From Lutimonas halocynthiae (lineage in GTDB: Bacteria > Bacteroidota > Bacteroidia > Flavobacteriales > Flavobacteriaceae): a stretch of 64,000 nt of DNA. The notes beneath the pieces are model-generated. The model ran no database searches, was not told the DNA's origin, and was given only the letters and a program-made list of their open reading frames with translations. The position numbers and the translations under genes are program-made. The stretch is taken from positions 186,001 through 250,000 of the forward strand of contig NZ_JAUFQO010000003.1 of NCBI RefSeq assembly GCF_030409835.1, read 5' to 3'. The stretch's first letter is position 1. Each line of letters starts with the position of its first letter. Shown piece by piece: positions 53,991 to 64,000 of this stretch.

Positions 53991-55094
53991 ATGATGCAAA
54001 TTTTGACCCATATCACGCGTCTTTTAGTGGCTGTGACTTTTATTTTTTCAGGATTTGTAAAATTAGTAGATCCGCTTGGGTCTGCCTATAAGTTCGAAGA
54101 ATATTTTGGGGCTGATGTGCTTAATCTTGAGTTTTTAAGTCCTTTCGCATTGCAATTCTCGGTACTTTTGATTTTAGCTGAAATCATGTTGGGTGTGATG
54201 TTACTCGTTGGATTTAAAGCTAAATTAACTGTATGGAGTCTTTTTATTATTTCTTTGTTATTTTTATTTTTAACCTGGTATTCAGCTTATTATGATAAGG
54301 TTACGGATTGTGGTTGTTTCGGGGATGCGATAACATTAACCCCTTGGGAAACATTTTACAAGAATGTAGTTTTGATCTTTTTAGTATTGTTTTTGATACT
54401 TAGAGTTTTCGATATTCAACCCATATCTTCTGATATTTTTGCCAAGAGAGTTAGCCTGATTTCATTACTCGTGTTTATAGGAATTATATTCTATGTACTG
54501 CGATATCTCCCTATTATTGATTTTAGAGCGTATGCAATTGGGAAAAGTATTCCTGATGGTATGCTTATCCCTGAAGATGCTGAAAAGCCTGTTTATGAGG
54601 ATACATGGGTGTATAATGTGAATGGTGAGGACCAGACTTTTACAACCGAAGAAAAGCCTTGGAGTATAGAAGGCGCTACTTTTGTTGATAGAAAAACCAG
54701 AACACTTGTTGAAGGTTATATTCCTCCAATTCATGACTTTACTATGGAAAGGGGTGGAGAAGATATTACAGAACTGTTGATGGCCAAGGAAAAGTTGATG
54801 CTCATTGTTGCATACAATCTTAGTTTGACTGATGAAAAAGGAATGAAAAACATAAAAGAATTGTCTGAACGTGCTATGGAAAATGGCTATTCAGTCTTTT
54901 GTTTTTCTGCTTCGACGCAAGAGGATTACGATAAAATAAAAGCAGCGTTTGACTTAGATTTTGACTTGCTATTCTGTGATGAAACTACTTTAAAAACTAT
55001 TGTTAGATCAAATCCTGGGGTTGTTTTACTTGACAAAGGAGTTATTACAGGGAAATGGAGTTGGAGACAGACAAGCAGTATAATTTTAGATTGA
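53991..55094 (+). CDS. BT_3928 family protein: DoxX/MauE-like membrane part plus thioredoxin-like tail
   Basis: 367 residues. The first 160 form four membrane helices of the DoxX/MauE type (RLLVAVTFIFSGFVKLVDPLG, YDKVTDCGCFGDAITL with a Cys pair). The C-terminal third looks like a thioredoxin fold (EKLMLIVAYNLSLTDEKGMK, VVLLDKGVITGKWSW) without a CxxC. I recognise the BT_3928 family of Bacteroidota. A role in periplasmic redox balance is plausible. Middle gene of the DUF1599-BT_3928-crcB operon. Confidence 0.86.
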   Translation: MMQILTHITRLLVAVTFIFSGFVKLVDPLGSAYKFEEYFGADVLNLEFLSPFALQFSVLLILAEIMLGVMLLVGFKAKLTVWSLFIISLLFLFLTWYSAYYDKVTDCGCFGDAITLTPWETFYKNVVLIFLVLFLILRVFDIQPISSDIFAKRVSLISLLVFIGIIFYVLRYLPIIDFRAYAIGKSIPDGMLIPEDAEKPVYEDTWVYNVNGEDQTFTTEEKPWSIEGATFVDRKTRTLVEGYIPPIHDFTMERGGEDITELLMAKEKLMLIVAYNLSLTDEKGMKNIKELSERAMENGYSVFCFSASTQEDYDKIKAAFDLDFDLLFCDETTLKTIVRSNPGVVLLDKGVITGKWSWRQTSSIILD

Positions 55095-55100
55095 TAAAAA

Positions 55101-55472
55101 GTGAAACAGGCATTATTAGTATTTCTCGGAGGAGGTTTAGGAAGTGTTGCCCGTTATTGGCTTAGTCTAAAATTAAATAATTTTGAGAATGCAATTCCTT
55201 ATGGAACCTTGCTGGCAAATATATTGGGAAGTCTGATTATTGGCTTTATACTCGGATACTCTTCAAGAACAGGTCTTTTAAGCGAGAATCAGTCTTTGTT
55301 ACTCGCTACCGGATTTTGTGGAGGTTTTACCACCTTTTCTACATTTGCTTATGAGAATCACCTCTATATTAAAGGAGGAGATTACTTTAGTTTTTTACCT
55401 TATATGGCGGTTACTTTTGTTTTAGCTATTGGAGCCGTTTTCTTAGGCATGTACCTATCTAAATTGGTATAA
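55101..55472 (+). CDS. crcB: Fluoride channel CrcB/Fluc
   Basis: 123-residue membrane protein with four helices that forms a dual-topology fluoride channel. GGGLGSVARYWLSL, GTLLANILGSLIIGF (Asn of the pore) and GFCGGFTTFSTFAYE (phenylalanine box) are diagnostic. GTG start 6 bp after the BT_3928 gene; there is no room for a fluoride riboswitch directly upstream. Confidence 0.95.
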   Translation: MKQALLVFLGGGLGSVARYWLSLKLNNFENAIPYGTLLANILGSLIIGFILGYSSRTGLLSENQSLLLATGFCGGFTTFSTFAYENHLYIKGGDYFSFLPYMAVTFVLAIGAVFLGMYLSKLV

Positions 55473-55479
55473 ACCTGAT

Positions 55480-56082
55480 TTAATGCTTGAATGATTTAAC
55501 ACCAGCCAATACTTCTATATCTAAATTGTTGCCCTTAGGAGGCACCGGACATGAATATTTGTCATTGTAAGCACAGTATGGGTTATAGGCCTGGTTAAAA
55601 TCAATGATGATTGAGTCACCTTCTGGGAGTTTAAGATCTAAATACCTGCCACCTCCATAGCTGCCGTTACCATTTGTCTTGTCCGTAAACGGTAAAAATA
55701 AATAATCTTCATATTCAGTGGTCAGAACTAATTTTTCATTTTGATAGATCTCAAGCGAATATGCTTTGCCTTTTATTTCAAAGTTGGCTGTGGCGTAAAT
55801 TTTATAGATGGGTAAACGATCAGTTGTCGTTTTCATAGGAAATGGTTCGCTGTCTTTGTGCAAAGTCAACGTAGCATTTACAATAAAACTGCTGTCTATT
55901 GGAAAAAAATCAAGTGACTCAAAATTAGCTAAATCTTCTTCCTTCAAAGGAGACTCTTCCTTGCTTGAAAATTCCTTATTTAATTTCTGTTGAAATTTCT
56001 TTGCACTTTTTATATCCTTAGTTTCCTGACCGTAAAAAACGGTGGCGAATAACAAAGCAAGTACTAATATTTGAATCTTCAT
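55480..56082 (-). CDS. DUF1684 family exported protein
   Basis: 200 residues with a signal peptide (MKIQILVLALLFATVFYG). The core has the DUF1684 motifs LFLPFTDKTNGNGSYGGGRY, LDLKLPEGD and DFNQAYNPYCAYNDKYSCPV. Two Cys (CAYNDKYSC) are conserved. The start 56082 is used because an upstream ATG at 56112 would put a polar segment before the signal peptide. Function unknown. Convergent with crcB. Confidence 0.9.
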   Translation of the reverse strand: MKIQILVLALLFATVFYGQETKDIKSAKKFQQKLNKEFSSKEESPLKEEDLANFESLDFFPIDSSFIVNATLTLHKDSEPFPMKTTTDRLPIYKIYATANFEIKGKAYSLEIYQNEKLVLTTEYEDYLFLPFTDKTNGNGSYGGGRYLDLKLPEGDSIIIDFNQAYNPYCAYNDKYSCPVPPKGNNLDIEVLAGVKSFKH

Positions 56083-56204
56083 AAGCTCAATTTTAAACCA
56101 AATATAGCTCAAAAAAATCGAAAAATTTAGGTTTCTATACCGCTATAGATTTTATTGATTTCAAATAATTTAATGAGAAGCGTTTAAAACATATCTTTAT
56201 CTCA

Positions 56205-57395
56205 ATGTTTGAAAAATTACTAGAACCATATCGAGGTTTATCCAGAGAAGTCTGGTTTATGGCACTTACAACCCTTATAAACAGGACTGGGGCCATGGTA
56301 ATACCCTTTATGTCATTGTATCTTACAAACTATCTTGGTTTTTCATTCGCACAAGTTGGATGGATATTGACGTTTTACGGAATTGGGTCAGTCGCTGGTG
56401 TTTTTATTGGAGGAAAGCTGGCGGATAAAATAGGTTATTACAAAGTCATGTATATGAGTTTGTTATGTTCAGGAGTTGTTTTTTTTAGCATTCAGTTCAT
56501 TACCGATTTTTATATGTTTTGTTTTGGGATATTTGTGCTTACTATTTTTTCGGATACGTTTAGACCCGCAGTCTGGGTAGCGCTGGATGATTATAGCAAA
56601 CCAGAGAATAGAACCAGATCCATAACATTGATAAGACTGGCTATCAATCTTGGGTTTTCTATGGGGCCTGCATTGGGAGGATTGTTGATTACCTATATTA
56701 GTTATAGCAGTTTGTTCTGGGTTGATGGTTTGACCTGTATTGCGGCTGGCATAGTTATCCTGTTATTCCTAAGTCAGAAAAGTGCGGTAAAGACTGCCCA
56801 TGAAAAGAAAAACATGCCGAAACTATCGCCTTATAAAGATAGCCATTATTTAATTTTTTGGTTGGCATTGTTTTTAATTGGCTTCACCTTTGTTCAGTAT
56901 TTTTCGACTATTCCACTGTATTATAGCCAAACACTAGGGCTGGAAGAAGACAAAATCGGACTTATGCTGGCCATGAATGGTTTGCTAATTTTTCTCCTGG
57001 AAATGCCTATCGTTAATTCTCTCGACAAAGGAAAATTAGATAATTTAAAAATTGTAATAGGCGGCACTTTTTTATTGATGCTGAGTTTTTTAGTGCTTAA
57101 TGTTGGCGGCTGGATCGGATTTGCCATATTCGGGATCATATTAATGACTTTTGGTGAAATGCTGGGGTTCCCTTTCTCTAATTCATATGCGCTTGACCGA
57201 TCTAAAATGGGGAATCAAGGATCATATATGGCCTTGTACAGCATGGCATTTTCTGTGGCACACATATTAGGGCCGAATATAGGTATGCAGTTTTCTGCGA
57301 AGTTTGGATTCGAATCGACCTGGTATCTTATGGCTGCAACTTGTTTGCTTGCTTGTTTAATATTGTTATGGCTTCAAAGAAGGGAGTCTTCTTAA
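56205..57395 (+). CDS. Major facilitator superfamily transporter (second)
   Basis: 396 residues, twelve predicted helices. The helix 2-3 loop signature is GGKLADKIGYYKV, and RLAINLGFSMGPALGGLLI is the helix-5 antiporter-like motif (GxxxGPxxGG), which suggests a drug or metabolite exporter. Separate transcription unit; not related closely to the MFS gene at 8.7 kb. Substrate unknown. Confidence 0.87.
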   Translation: MFEKLLEPYRGLSREVWFMALTTLINRTGAMVIPFMSLYLTNYLGFSFAQVGWILTFYGIGSVAGVFIGGKLADKIGYYKVMYMSLLCSGVVFFSIQFITDFYMFCFGIFVLTIFSDTFRPAVWVALDDYSKPENRTRSITLIRLAINLGFSMGPALGGLLITYISYSSLFWVDGLTCIAAGIVILLFLSQKSAVKTAHEKKNMPKLSPYKDSHYLIFWLALFLIGFTFVQYFSTIPLYYSQTLGLEEDKIGLMLAMNGLLIFLLEMPIVNSLDKGKLDNLKIVIGGTFLLMLSFLVLNVGGWIGFAIFGIILMTFGEMLGFPFSNSYALDRSKMGNQGSYMALYSMAFSVAHILGPNIGMQFSAKFGFESTWYLMAATCLLACLILLWLQRRESS

Positions 57396-57419
57396 TATGG
57401 TTACAGCAAATGAGATTTG

Positions 57420-58136
57420 TTATGTTAAACTCAATCTAACAAGAAAATCATAATGCCCACCTTCGTAAATCATTTCACATTTTAAACCAGCTTCAGCGGC
57501 ATACGTTTCCAGCTTAGTATAATCGATATAAAGCCAATCAAATTTCAGGCTTTTTTGGTTTTTATATTCCAGATAGAATTGGACTTCACCATAATAACTT
57601 TCACTTGCAGGAATGTCAATTTCTCCTTCTTCATCTTCAAACATATAGACTAGATCTGAGGAGTCAATTAGAACCTGACCATTGGGAGTGAGTAACGATT
57701 TTAGATGTGTTAGAAACGCCGGTAGTTTGCTGAGTGTTCCGCAAATACCTATACCATTCATTAAGGCAATAATGGTGTCAAATTTTTCATTTTTTAATTG
57801 CCACAAATCTTGATGAAACACATTCTTTAAGCCTCTTAATTTACAGACTTCAATCGCACCAATTGAAATATCTATGGCCTTGACATCGAGCTTGTTTTGC
57901 TCAAGGTAGATGGAATGACTGCCGGCACCGCAACCGAGGTCTAATATTTTCCCTTTCGAAAGCCTTAATGCCATTTGTTCCAGAGTAGGCATCTCTTTGT
58001 AGCTTCTAAACAAATGCGCCAAAGGAAGCTCATCTTTACCAGCAATTGACGAGAAGGTCAATAGTTTAACTTTCTTACCATGATAATAGTCTAGAATAGC
58101 CTTCCCATAAATATCGTCGATATTGTTTTCTGACAT
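57420..58136 (-). CDS. SAM-dependent methyltransferase, class I
   Basis: 238 residues with motif I ILDLGCGAGSHSIYL, an acidic residue at the end of strand 2 (VKAIDIS), and IIALMNGIGICG in the motif II region. The C-terminal half is an unassigned variable domain. Small-molecule methyltransferase; substrate unknown. It begins 7 bp after the next gene on the same strand, so the two are probably co-transcribed. Confidence 0.85.
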   Translation of the reverse strand: MSENNIDDIYGKAILDYYHGKKVKLLTFSSIAGKDELPLAHLFRSYKEMPTLEQMALRLSKGKILDLGCGAGSHSIYLEQNKLDVKAIDISIGAIEVCKLRGLKNVFHQDLWQLKNEKFDTIIALMNGIGICGTLSKLPAFLTHLKSLLTPNGQVLIDSSDLVYMFEDEEGEIDIPASESYYGEVQFYLEYKNQKSLKFDWLYIDYTKLETYAAEAGLKCEMIYEGGHYDFLVRLSLT

Positions 58137-58143
58137 CGGTTTT

Positions 58144-59511
58144 TTATTCTTTCATCAAATCTTTAAATCTCTCATTATCTTTAAGGCCTTCCAATACATT
58201 TTCATGTAAATTCACTTCTTTTATATCAATCCCTGAAGCTAATAATTTCTCAAGATAGTCCAAGGATTTATCTTTTTCGCCGATTGCGAGTGAATATTGT
58301 ATCTGCCTATAATATGGCAGGGGATAAGTAGGGTAAACCAAGATGCATATATCATAACAAAGCATCCTTTGTTGTATTGTGGTTAAAGTGCTGTCATATC
58401 TCGCTGTTTCAATAGCATGAGCAAATATTTTATATAACAATCGCTTGTACATTTTTGATTCTTGCAGATCATCCGAGACTTCTTTTTTCTTTAATTTGTT
58501 GATTCTGTTCTCCCACCAGTTCAAGGAATAATTTTTCTTCTCCAGGTCTTTATCGAATTGCAACCAAAATTCATCAGTCAAAGCCTCTTCTGCACTTAAT
58601 AAGTCTTGGTTCTTTTTATGCTGGCTTTTAAATTGCCTGGATTCCCTCAGCGATTGGTATTTTTTTTCAATGCTGTCGAGATGATAATGCCTTCCAAAAT
58701 TTTTGAGAATTCTTTGATAGGCTTCTGCAGCTGAGATGAGTTGCTTGTTGTTTTGTTGCGCGATGGCATGCTTGTAAAATTTAGCGTAAATTCTTCGAAG
58801 CACTGTACTGTCTTTTTCTATCAGTTGATTTTTATAAGCTTCTAACTGTAACCAATCGTAAGCTAAAAGAATTTGATCTTGATCTGGCCATCGGTGATTG
58901 ATGTCATAAGTGAAAAGTTCGAAGGAGATTGGCGTTTTTTTGAGGTAGGTCTCGGTGAATTGTAACTCATGATAGTTCATATCTTCGTCTCCCATAATAC
59001 TGACGTATGAAAATTTTTGAGTAGAAGGCAATGCGCGTGATTTCAGATTGAATCCTGCTCCGCACGATACAACTCCTTGGATTTTATCACTCTGCACTGC
59101 TAATGTTGACGCTAGGCGTCCACCACCTGAAAAACCAGCTGTATAAACTCTTTTCTGATCAATTTGAAGCGTTGAAAAAGCCTTTGAAAACAAGTTGTTG
59201 GCCACTGCAAAATTAAGTTCATACGGGCCGTTTTTTGAATCATTGGAACATATGAGTATATACCCGTATTGCTCAGCTGCACTGATAAAGGGTTGGATCC
59301 CTATTTTTCCCCTGCCCATAGGCTCAAAAATAAAAATAGCGGGTGAGGCATTCTCAGGCTCATATTGATTTGGTAAATAAAGGGAGAAACTTTCACCCGG
59401 GTTTTTGTCTACCCATACCGTATCGATTACGACACCTTTTTCCAATCCATTATGCTGAGCGTTCAGGCTCAAATGAATAAGCAGTAAATAAACGAAAACG
59501 AATAGTTTCAA
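58144..59511 (-). CDS. Exported alpha/beta-hydrolase with helical C-terminal domain
   Basis: 455 residues with a signal peptide (MKLFVFVYLLLIHLSLNAQ). Residues 30-220 form an alpha/beta-hydrolase with nucleophile Ser128 in GFSGGG and a His in NHRWPD (substrate-facing). The remaining 230 residues are charged and helical, possibly TPR-like (AEAYQRILKNFGRHYHLDSI, LPYYRQIQYSLAIGEKDKSL). I do not recognise a named family. Co-transcribed with the methyltransferase gene; the CocE-type hydrolase gene lies 73 bp upstream. Confidence 0.75.
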   Translation of the reverse strand: MKLFVFVYLLLIHLSLNAQHNGLEKGVVIDTVWVDKNPGESFSLYLPNQYEPENASPAIFIFEPMGRGKIGIQPFISAAEQYGYILICSNDSKNGPYELNFAVANNLFSKAFSTLQIDQKRVYTAGFSGGGRLASTLAVQSDKIQGVVSCGAGFNLKSRALPSTQKFSYVSIMGDEDMNYHELQFTETYLKKTPISFELFTYDINHRWPDQDQILLAYDWLQLEAYKNQLIEKDSTVLRRIYAKFYKHAIAQQNNKQLISAAEAYQRILKNFGRHYHLDSIEKKYQSLRESRQFKSQHKKNQDLLSAEEALTDEFWLQFDKDLEKKNYSLNWWENRINKLKKKEVSDDLQESKMYKRLLYKIFAHAIETARYDSTLTTIQQRMLCYDICILVYPTYPLPYYRQIQYSLAIGEKDKSLDYLEKLLASGIDIKEVNLHENVLEGLKDNERFKDLMKE

Positions 59512-59584
59512 AACACGTTGATTTGAACCTTCAAGTTATTCATTTTTATAATTATCAATTGTTAAATCAATCCTAATTAATAAG

Positions 59585-61522
59585 TCATTTCAATAGGGTG
59601 AATTCTATCGCAGAAGATGAATATACAGTATGGGTCTGGGTTTTAAAATCACTCTCTTTGGCCTTAAATATATTGGGAACAAAGGTTTGAGGATTTAAAT
59701 CAATCAATGGAAACCAAGTACTTTGCACTTGCACTTGTAATTTATGACCCTTTTTAAAGGTGTGAAAAACGTCTTGTAATTTGATATTCACCTTTGTTTT
59801 TTCACCTGGCGTAAATGGTTCAGGACTAATAAAGCTATTTCTAAATTTACCCCTCATCACTTCGCTTCGAACCATTAAATGGTAGTTACTCATTTTAAGA
59901 TGACCTTGTAAACCTTCATTGTTGTTTTTCATCTCGGCAGGATGCACGTCAATCACTTTGACAATCCAGTCAGCATCTGTACCAGTAGTGGATACAACTA
60001 ATTTTGCAAGGATATCTCCTGCCATTGTTAAATCCTCTTCTAATACTTCCGTTTCAAAAACCAATACATCAGGTCTTCTGGCCGCAAATCTTTGGTCATC
60101 AGTCATGTATTTTCTTGGCGTGAATACTGTTTTAATATCTTCTGAATAAGGTACAGGTCTTTTAATATCGCTTATAAAAGAGATTTTTGTTTCAGCACTT
60201 TGCTCAGTCGACAAATTCTGGTCTGCACTTAAATAAAAATTTTGTTTTGATACATTTGAAGGAGGCCAGCTATCATAGGTTTTCCAGCTTTTTTTACCTG
60301 AATCATAAACATAAGCCTCAGGCAATCCTGAATTGTGGTCGCCGTTATTTTTTAGAAAATGTTCAAAAAAATGCGTTTCTATGTTTTGCTGGAAAAAGTC
60401 TGAAATCGAATCACCAAAATAATAGTTTCCTACTGTATTTTGAGTCTTATTTCTAGCCCAGGCACCATGATCCCATGGTCCAAAAACCATTGTATTATAA
60501 TTATCAGGATTATTCGCTTCAATAGTTTTGTAAGTTTCCAAAGGCCCGTAAAGGTCTTCGGCATCAAACCAACCTCCCACAACCATAGTCGCTACCGAAG
60601 GCTTGATATTCTTTAAATGCTGAATAATTCCTTTTTTCTGCCATACACTATCGTAATTGGGATGGTCAATTAGTTCCTGCCAAAAAAAGTCGTCGACGAT
60701 GTCATCTTTTCTCAATCCAGGTTGGTCTATATTTTCATATTGAAAGTACTTATTCAAGTTGCTCAAAGGTCCGGCATCTAAAAAGAACTGGTATTGATCT
60801 TGCGTTTTTAGATCAGGTGTTTTATACCAGGCTGTGTCAGTAGGCTGGTCTTTTGGTGTCCCAAAAAGTGCAGTTGCTCTGAAATAACTCAATAAATAAG
60901 CCCCATTATGATGGAAATCATCAAAAAAGAAATCTCCGATACAAGCTTGTGGAGAAGCGGCTTTAAGTGCCGGGTGGGCATCAATTGTAGAGTAGGTTGA
61001 ATAGAAGCCGGGATAGGAGATACCCCAGGTGCCAACATTGCCATTATTGTTATCTACATTATTAACAAGCCAATCGATTGTGTCAAAAGTGTCTGAGCTT
61101 TCATCTATGTCTTGATCTGTTTTTTTATTCGGGATATAGGCCCTCATATTGTCATAAGTTCCTTCACTCATCCACCTGCCTCTTACATCCTGGTAGACTA
61201 CAATATAGCCATCTTCCATCATATATTTATTGGGTCCTACGGCTGCTGGATATTCATTTTCACCATAAGGTTTACAGCTATAAGGGGTCCTTTTCAAAAC
61301 AATTGGATACGCTTTGGATTTGTCTTTTGGGGAGTAAATCGTAGTGTGCAAACTAATGCCATCTCGCATTTTTATGCTTACTTCTTTTTTGTCAAAATGA
61401 TCCTTTACATAGGTGCTTTGAATCTTGAGTTCAGGATCTTCATTTTGATTGTTTTCTGTGCACGAAGTAAGGGCATAACTGCTAAGTGCCAAAAGCACTA
61501 GCATAGATAATAATCTTTTCAT
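59585..61522 (-). CDS. CocE/NonD-family lipoprotein hydrolase (X-Pro dipeptidyl-peptidase S15 fold)
   Basis: 645 residues. Lipobox ALTSC (Cys21). The S15 catalytic domain has TWGISYPGFYS with Ser169, GGWFDAEDLYG with the triad Asp, and FGPWDHGAW with the triad His; a C-terminal jelly-roll domain (about 430-645: EDLTMAGDILAKLVVSTTGT, HKLQVQVQSTWFP) completes it. Relatives cleave acyl esters, amides or Xaa-Pro dipeptides. Being lipid-anchored, it acts on external substrates. Confidence 0.9.
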   Translation of the reverse strand: MKRLLSMLVLLALSSYALTSCTENNQNEDPELKIQSTYVKDHFDKKEVSIKMRDGISLHTTIYSPKDKSKAYPIVLKRTPYSCKPYGENEYPAAVGPNKYMMEDGYIVVYQDVRGRWMSEGTYDNMRAYIPNKKTDQDIDESSDTFDTIDWLVNNVDNNNGNVGTWGISYPGFYSTYSTIDAHPALKAASPQACIGDFFFDDFHHNGAYLLSYFRATALFGTPKDQPTDTAWYKTPDLKTQDQYQFFLDAGPLSNLNKYFQYENIDQPGLRKDDIVDDFFWQELIDHPNYDSVWQKKGIIQHLKNIKPSVATMVVGGWFDAEDLYGPLETYKTIEANNPDNYNTMVFGPWDHGAWARNKTQNTVGNYYFGDSISDFFQQNIETHFFEHFLKNNGDHNSGLPEAYVYDSGKKSWKTYDSWPPSNVSKQNFYLSADQNLSTEQSAETKISFISDIKRPVPYSEDIKTVFTPRKYMTDDQRFAARRPDVLVFETEVLEEDLTMAGDILAKLVVSTTGTDADWIVKVIDVHPAEMKNNNEGLQGHLKMSNYHLMVRSEVMRGKFRNSFISPEPFTPGEKTKVNIKLQDVFHTFKKGHKLQVQVQSTWFPLIDLNPQTFVPNIFKAKESDFKTQTHTVYSSSAIEFTLLK

Positions 61523-61610
61523 TGAGGTAGTAAATTAATTGGTAAATCTACAAATTAATATAAACTCTAAATTGGATTAACCGGATATTCCGATGATACA
61601 ATAATTTTCA

Positions 61611-64000
61611 TTACATATTACGTCGATATTGACCACCAACTTTGAACAAGGCTGTTGTTATCTGCCCTAAGGTACAAACCTTTGTTGCCTCCATGAGTTG
61701 TTCAAAAATATTTTCGTTATGTATGGCAGCTTCTCTTAATTTAGAAATTTCGGCTTCAGCATTATTTTTATTGGCCTTATGAAGGTTCTCGATGACACTA
61801 ATTTGATATTGTTTTTCTTTTTCTGTGGCGCGAATAACTTCTTGAGGTAGCACAGTTGGCGAACCTTTACTATTTAAAAAAGTATTGACTCCAACGATTT
61901 CTATTTCACCATTGTGTTTGAGTTCTTCATAATAGAGGCTTTCCTCTTGAATTTTTGATCGTTGGTACATGGTTTCCATAGCACCTAATACACCACCTCT
62001 TTCAGTGATCTTATCAAATTCTAAATAAACAGCTTCTTCAACGAGATCCGTTAATTCTTCTGTTATAAAAGAACCTTGTAAGGGATTTTCATTTTTGGCT
62101 AAACCAAGTTCTTTATTGATGATCAATTGAATAGCCATAGCCCTTCTCACTGACTCTTCAGTTGGAGTTGTAATGGCTTCATCATACGCATTAGTATGAA
62201 GAGAATTACAATTGTCATAGATGGCATAAAGCGCCTGTAAGGTTGTTCTGATATCATTGAAATCTATCTCTTGAGCATGTAAAGATCTTCCGGAAGTCTG
62301 AATATGGTATTTTAACATCTGCGCCCTTTCATTCGCGCCGTATTTAAGCTTCATTGCTTTGGCCCAGATTCTTCTCGCAACGCGTCCAATTACCGCGTAT
62401 TCCGGGTCTGTACCATTCGAAAAGAAAAAGGATAAATTAGGCCCAAATTTATTGATATCCATACCTCTGCTCAAGTAATATTCAACATAAGTAAAGCCAT
62501 TGGATAAGGTGAATGCCAGTTGTGAAATAGGATTGGCTCCTGCCTCTGCAATATGATAACCTGAAATAGAAACCGAGTAAAAATTTCTGATGAGGTTGTC
62601 AGTGAAATATTGTTGAACATCCCCCATCATTTTTAGGGCAAATTCTGTAGAAAAAATACAGGTATTTTGTGCTTGATCTTCTTTAAGAATATCTGCTTGC
62701 ACTGTACCCCGAACTTTTGAAAGCGTCTCTTTTTTAATCTTCGAATAAATGGCTTCAGGTAATACTTCATTTCCAGAAACACCAAGTAACATGAGTCCTA
62801 GCCCGTTATTGCCTTCAGGTAGTTCACCTTGGTAACGAGGTCTTTCTACTCCTTTTTCCTTATAAATAGTTTTGATTTTAGATTCCACCTCTTTTTCAAG
62901 CTTATTGGCCTGAATATATTTTTCGCATTCCTGGTCGACAGCAGTATTCATGAAGAAGCCCAATAACATCGGTGCGGGCCCATTGATGGTCATCGATACA
63001 GAAGTCAATGGATTGGTAAGCTCAAAGCCTGAATATAATTTTTTTGCATCATCCAGACAGCAAACAGATACACCTGCATTACCTATTTTTCCGTAGATAT
63101 CAGGACGGTGATCCGGATCATGTCCATAAAGTGTTACAGAATCAAAAGCTGTGGAAAGTCTTTTTGCCGGGGCATTGAGACTTACATAATGAAATCTGCG
63201 ATTCGTTCTTTCAGGCCCTCCTTCACCAGCAAACATTCTGGTAGGATCTTCCCCGGTTCTTTTAAAAGGATAAATCCCGGCAGTAAATGGAAATTCACCA
63301 GGAAGGTTTTCTTGTAGGATCCACAATAGCAGATCACCCCAGGCTTTGTATTTGGGTAAGGATATTTTAGGAATTTTTAGCTGAGAAAGAGAGGTGGCAT
63401 GTGTTTTTATTTCAATGACCTTATCTCTGACTTTAAATTTAAAAATTTCATTTTTATAGGCTTGTTTTTTTTCTTCAAAACCAACTATATGCTCCCAGTT
63501 GTGGGCGGTAAGATTCATTTTGACCTTTGAAAATTCTTTGAGAAGAACTTCACTCAGTAGTGTGTTTTCATCTTCAGAGCTTGATTCATCCTTTATAATA
63601 TTTAGTCCGCTGCTATCAACTTTTACTTTTGACCCTGTCAGGTTTTCAAGTGTAAGGTAAATACCATAAAGCCTTTGAGCAATGTCACTTTGTTCTTTAC
63701 TCCAATTATCGTAATTCGTATTCATATCAGATATTTCTGATAGATATCGTACTCTTTTCGGTGGAATAATAAATTGTTTTTCACTTTGGTCAGCGCTTGA
63801 TACCATAGAAGTATTAAAGTCATTCTCAGAAATAGTATCTAATTTATCGATGATGCTCTTATACAGATTATTGGTGCCAGGATCATTAAATTGAGAGGCT
63901 ATTGTGCCAAATACGGGCATGTTTTCAACAGGTTCTTCCCAAAGGTGATGGTTTCTTTGGAATTGTTTTTTAACATCCCTTAGGGCGTCTAAGCCTCCTT
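61611..64000 (-). CDS. icmF: Fused isobutyryl-CoA mutase, mutase part (5' part outside the window)
   Basis: B12-dependent acyl-CoA mutase interconverting isobutyryl-CoA and n-butyryl-CoA. The frame is open to the right edge ([20 protein letters not shown] continues upstream of ATG 63920), so the N-terminal B12-binding and GTPase chaperone domains lie outside. The visible 796 residues hold the linker and mutase domain: [40 protein letters not shown] and [20 protein letters not shown]. The C-terminus ends [24 protein letters not shown] at 63920 is internal and is not the start. Confidence 0.88.
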   Translation of the reverse strand, partial: GGLDALRDVKKQFQRNHHLWEEPVENMPVFGTIASQFNDPGTNNLYKSIIDKLDTISENDFNTSMVSSADQSEKQFIIPPKRVRYLSEISDMNTNYDNWSKEQSDIAQRLYGIYLTLENLTGSKVKVDSSGLNIIKDESSSEDENTLLSEVLLKEFSKVKMNLTAHNWEHIVGFEEKKQAYKNEIFKFKVRDKVIEIKTHATSLSQLKIPKISLPKYKAWGDLLLWILQENLPGEFPFTAGIYPFKRTGEDPTRMFAGEGGPERTNRRFHYVSLNAPAKRLSTAFDSVTLYGHDPDHRPDIYGKIGNAGVSVCCLDDAKKLYSGFELTNPLTSVSMTINGPAPMLLGFFMNTAVDQECEKYIQANKLEKEVESKIKTIYKEKGVERPRYQGELPEGNNGLGLMLLGVSGNEVLPEAIYSKIKKETLSKVRGTVQADILKEDQAQNTCIFSTEFALKMMGDVQQYFTDNLIRNFYSVSISGYHIAEAGANPISQLAFTLSNGFTYVEYYLSRGMDINKFGPNLSFFFSNGTDPEYAVIGRVARRIWAKAMKLKYGANERAQMLKYHIQTSGRSLHAQEIDFNDIRTTLQALYAIYDNCNSLHTNAYDEAITTPTEESVRRAMAIQLIINKELGLAKNENPLQGSFITEELTDLVEEAVYLEFDKITERGGVLGAMETMYQRSKIQEESLYYEELKHNGEIEIVGVNTFLNSKGSPTVLPQEVIRATEKEKQYQISVIENLHKANKNNAEAEISKLREAAIHNENIFEQLMEATKVCTLGQITTALFKVGGQYRRNM

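Noticed and set aside
61078-61501. Plus-strand open frames of 88 and 129 residues
   Set aside because: Both are antisense to the CocE-type hydrolase, with Cys/His/Phe-rich composition typical of antisense frames.
63920-64000. icmF starting at ATG 63920
   Set aside because: The frame stays open to the window edge and the upstream residues continue the protein, so this Met is internal.

Overview
The window is chromosomal DNA from a low-GC member of the Flavobacteriia (Bacteroidota), probably a marine Flavobacteriaceae. The evidence is the gene content: exosortase XrtF with its partner, the DUF6452/DUF6048 pair, DUF4293, DUF1684, DUF1599, a BT_3928-type protein, a DnaE with a fused proofreading exonuclease, and a Rho with a long disordered insert. 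Most genes lack Shine-Dalgarno sequences, and upstream regions repeatedly show the Bacteroidota promoter pattern TTG-N19-23-TAnnTTTG. About 64 protein genes (two cut by the window edges) and two tRNA genes are supported. No phage, transposase or CRISPR array is visible.

Layout. 0-9 kb: end of proS, tRNA-Glu, rpsT, the complete elongasome operon mreB-mreC-mreD-mrdA-rodA (minus strand), and purH. 9-14 kb: an MFS transporter, a GAF-type methionine sulfoxide reductase relative, xrtF and its partner, a metal-binding lipoprotein, and pyrG. 13.7-18.3 kb: a probable eight-gene minus-strand operon led by rlmD; it includes two translationally coupled mini membrane proteins missed by long-ORF callers, one resembling the membrane hairpin of GldL. 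18.3-36.9 kb: housekeeping genes (dinB, pckA, rpsP-rimM-trmN6, dnaE, mpl, era) mixed with transport and catabolic genes (saccharopine dehydrogenase-like, BASS transporter, Rieske oxygenase, DDAH-like, NhaC).

36.9-40 kb is the first unusual region. An intergenic repeat carrying two or three hairpins occurs five times just downstream of initiator tRNA-fMet. Two lone genes (a MORN-repeat/esterase fusion and a SnoaL-like protein) sit between copies, each followed on its 3' side by a repeat, and several copies carry decayed pieces of the tRNA 3' flank. rho and a DUF4293 gene follow.

42.6-44.3 kb is the second and strongest unusual region: 1.7 kb without a convincing gene that holds a seven-unit array with a 165-203 bp period. 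Each unit has a purine-rich tract, usually with a perfect 9-nt complement of the 16S rRNA 3' tail, inside a conserved hairpin. The array lies upstream of a well-promoted small secreted protein and a TPR sensor kinase/LuxR-type regulator pair.

47.3-64 kb: truA and an ABC exporter; the operon LOG-folP-lipoprotein-cdaA (cyclic di-AMP synthesis); the operon DUF1599-BT_3928-crcB; DUF1684; a second MFS protein; a methyltransferase; two alpha/beta hydrolases; and the mutase part of a fused isobutyryl-CoA mutase (icmF) that runs off the right edge.

All family assignments come from reading the translated sequence; no database search was run.
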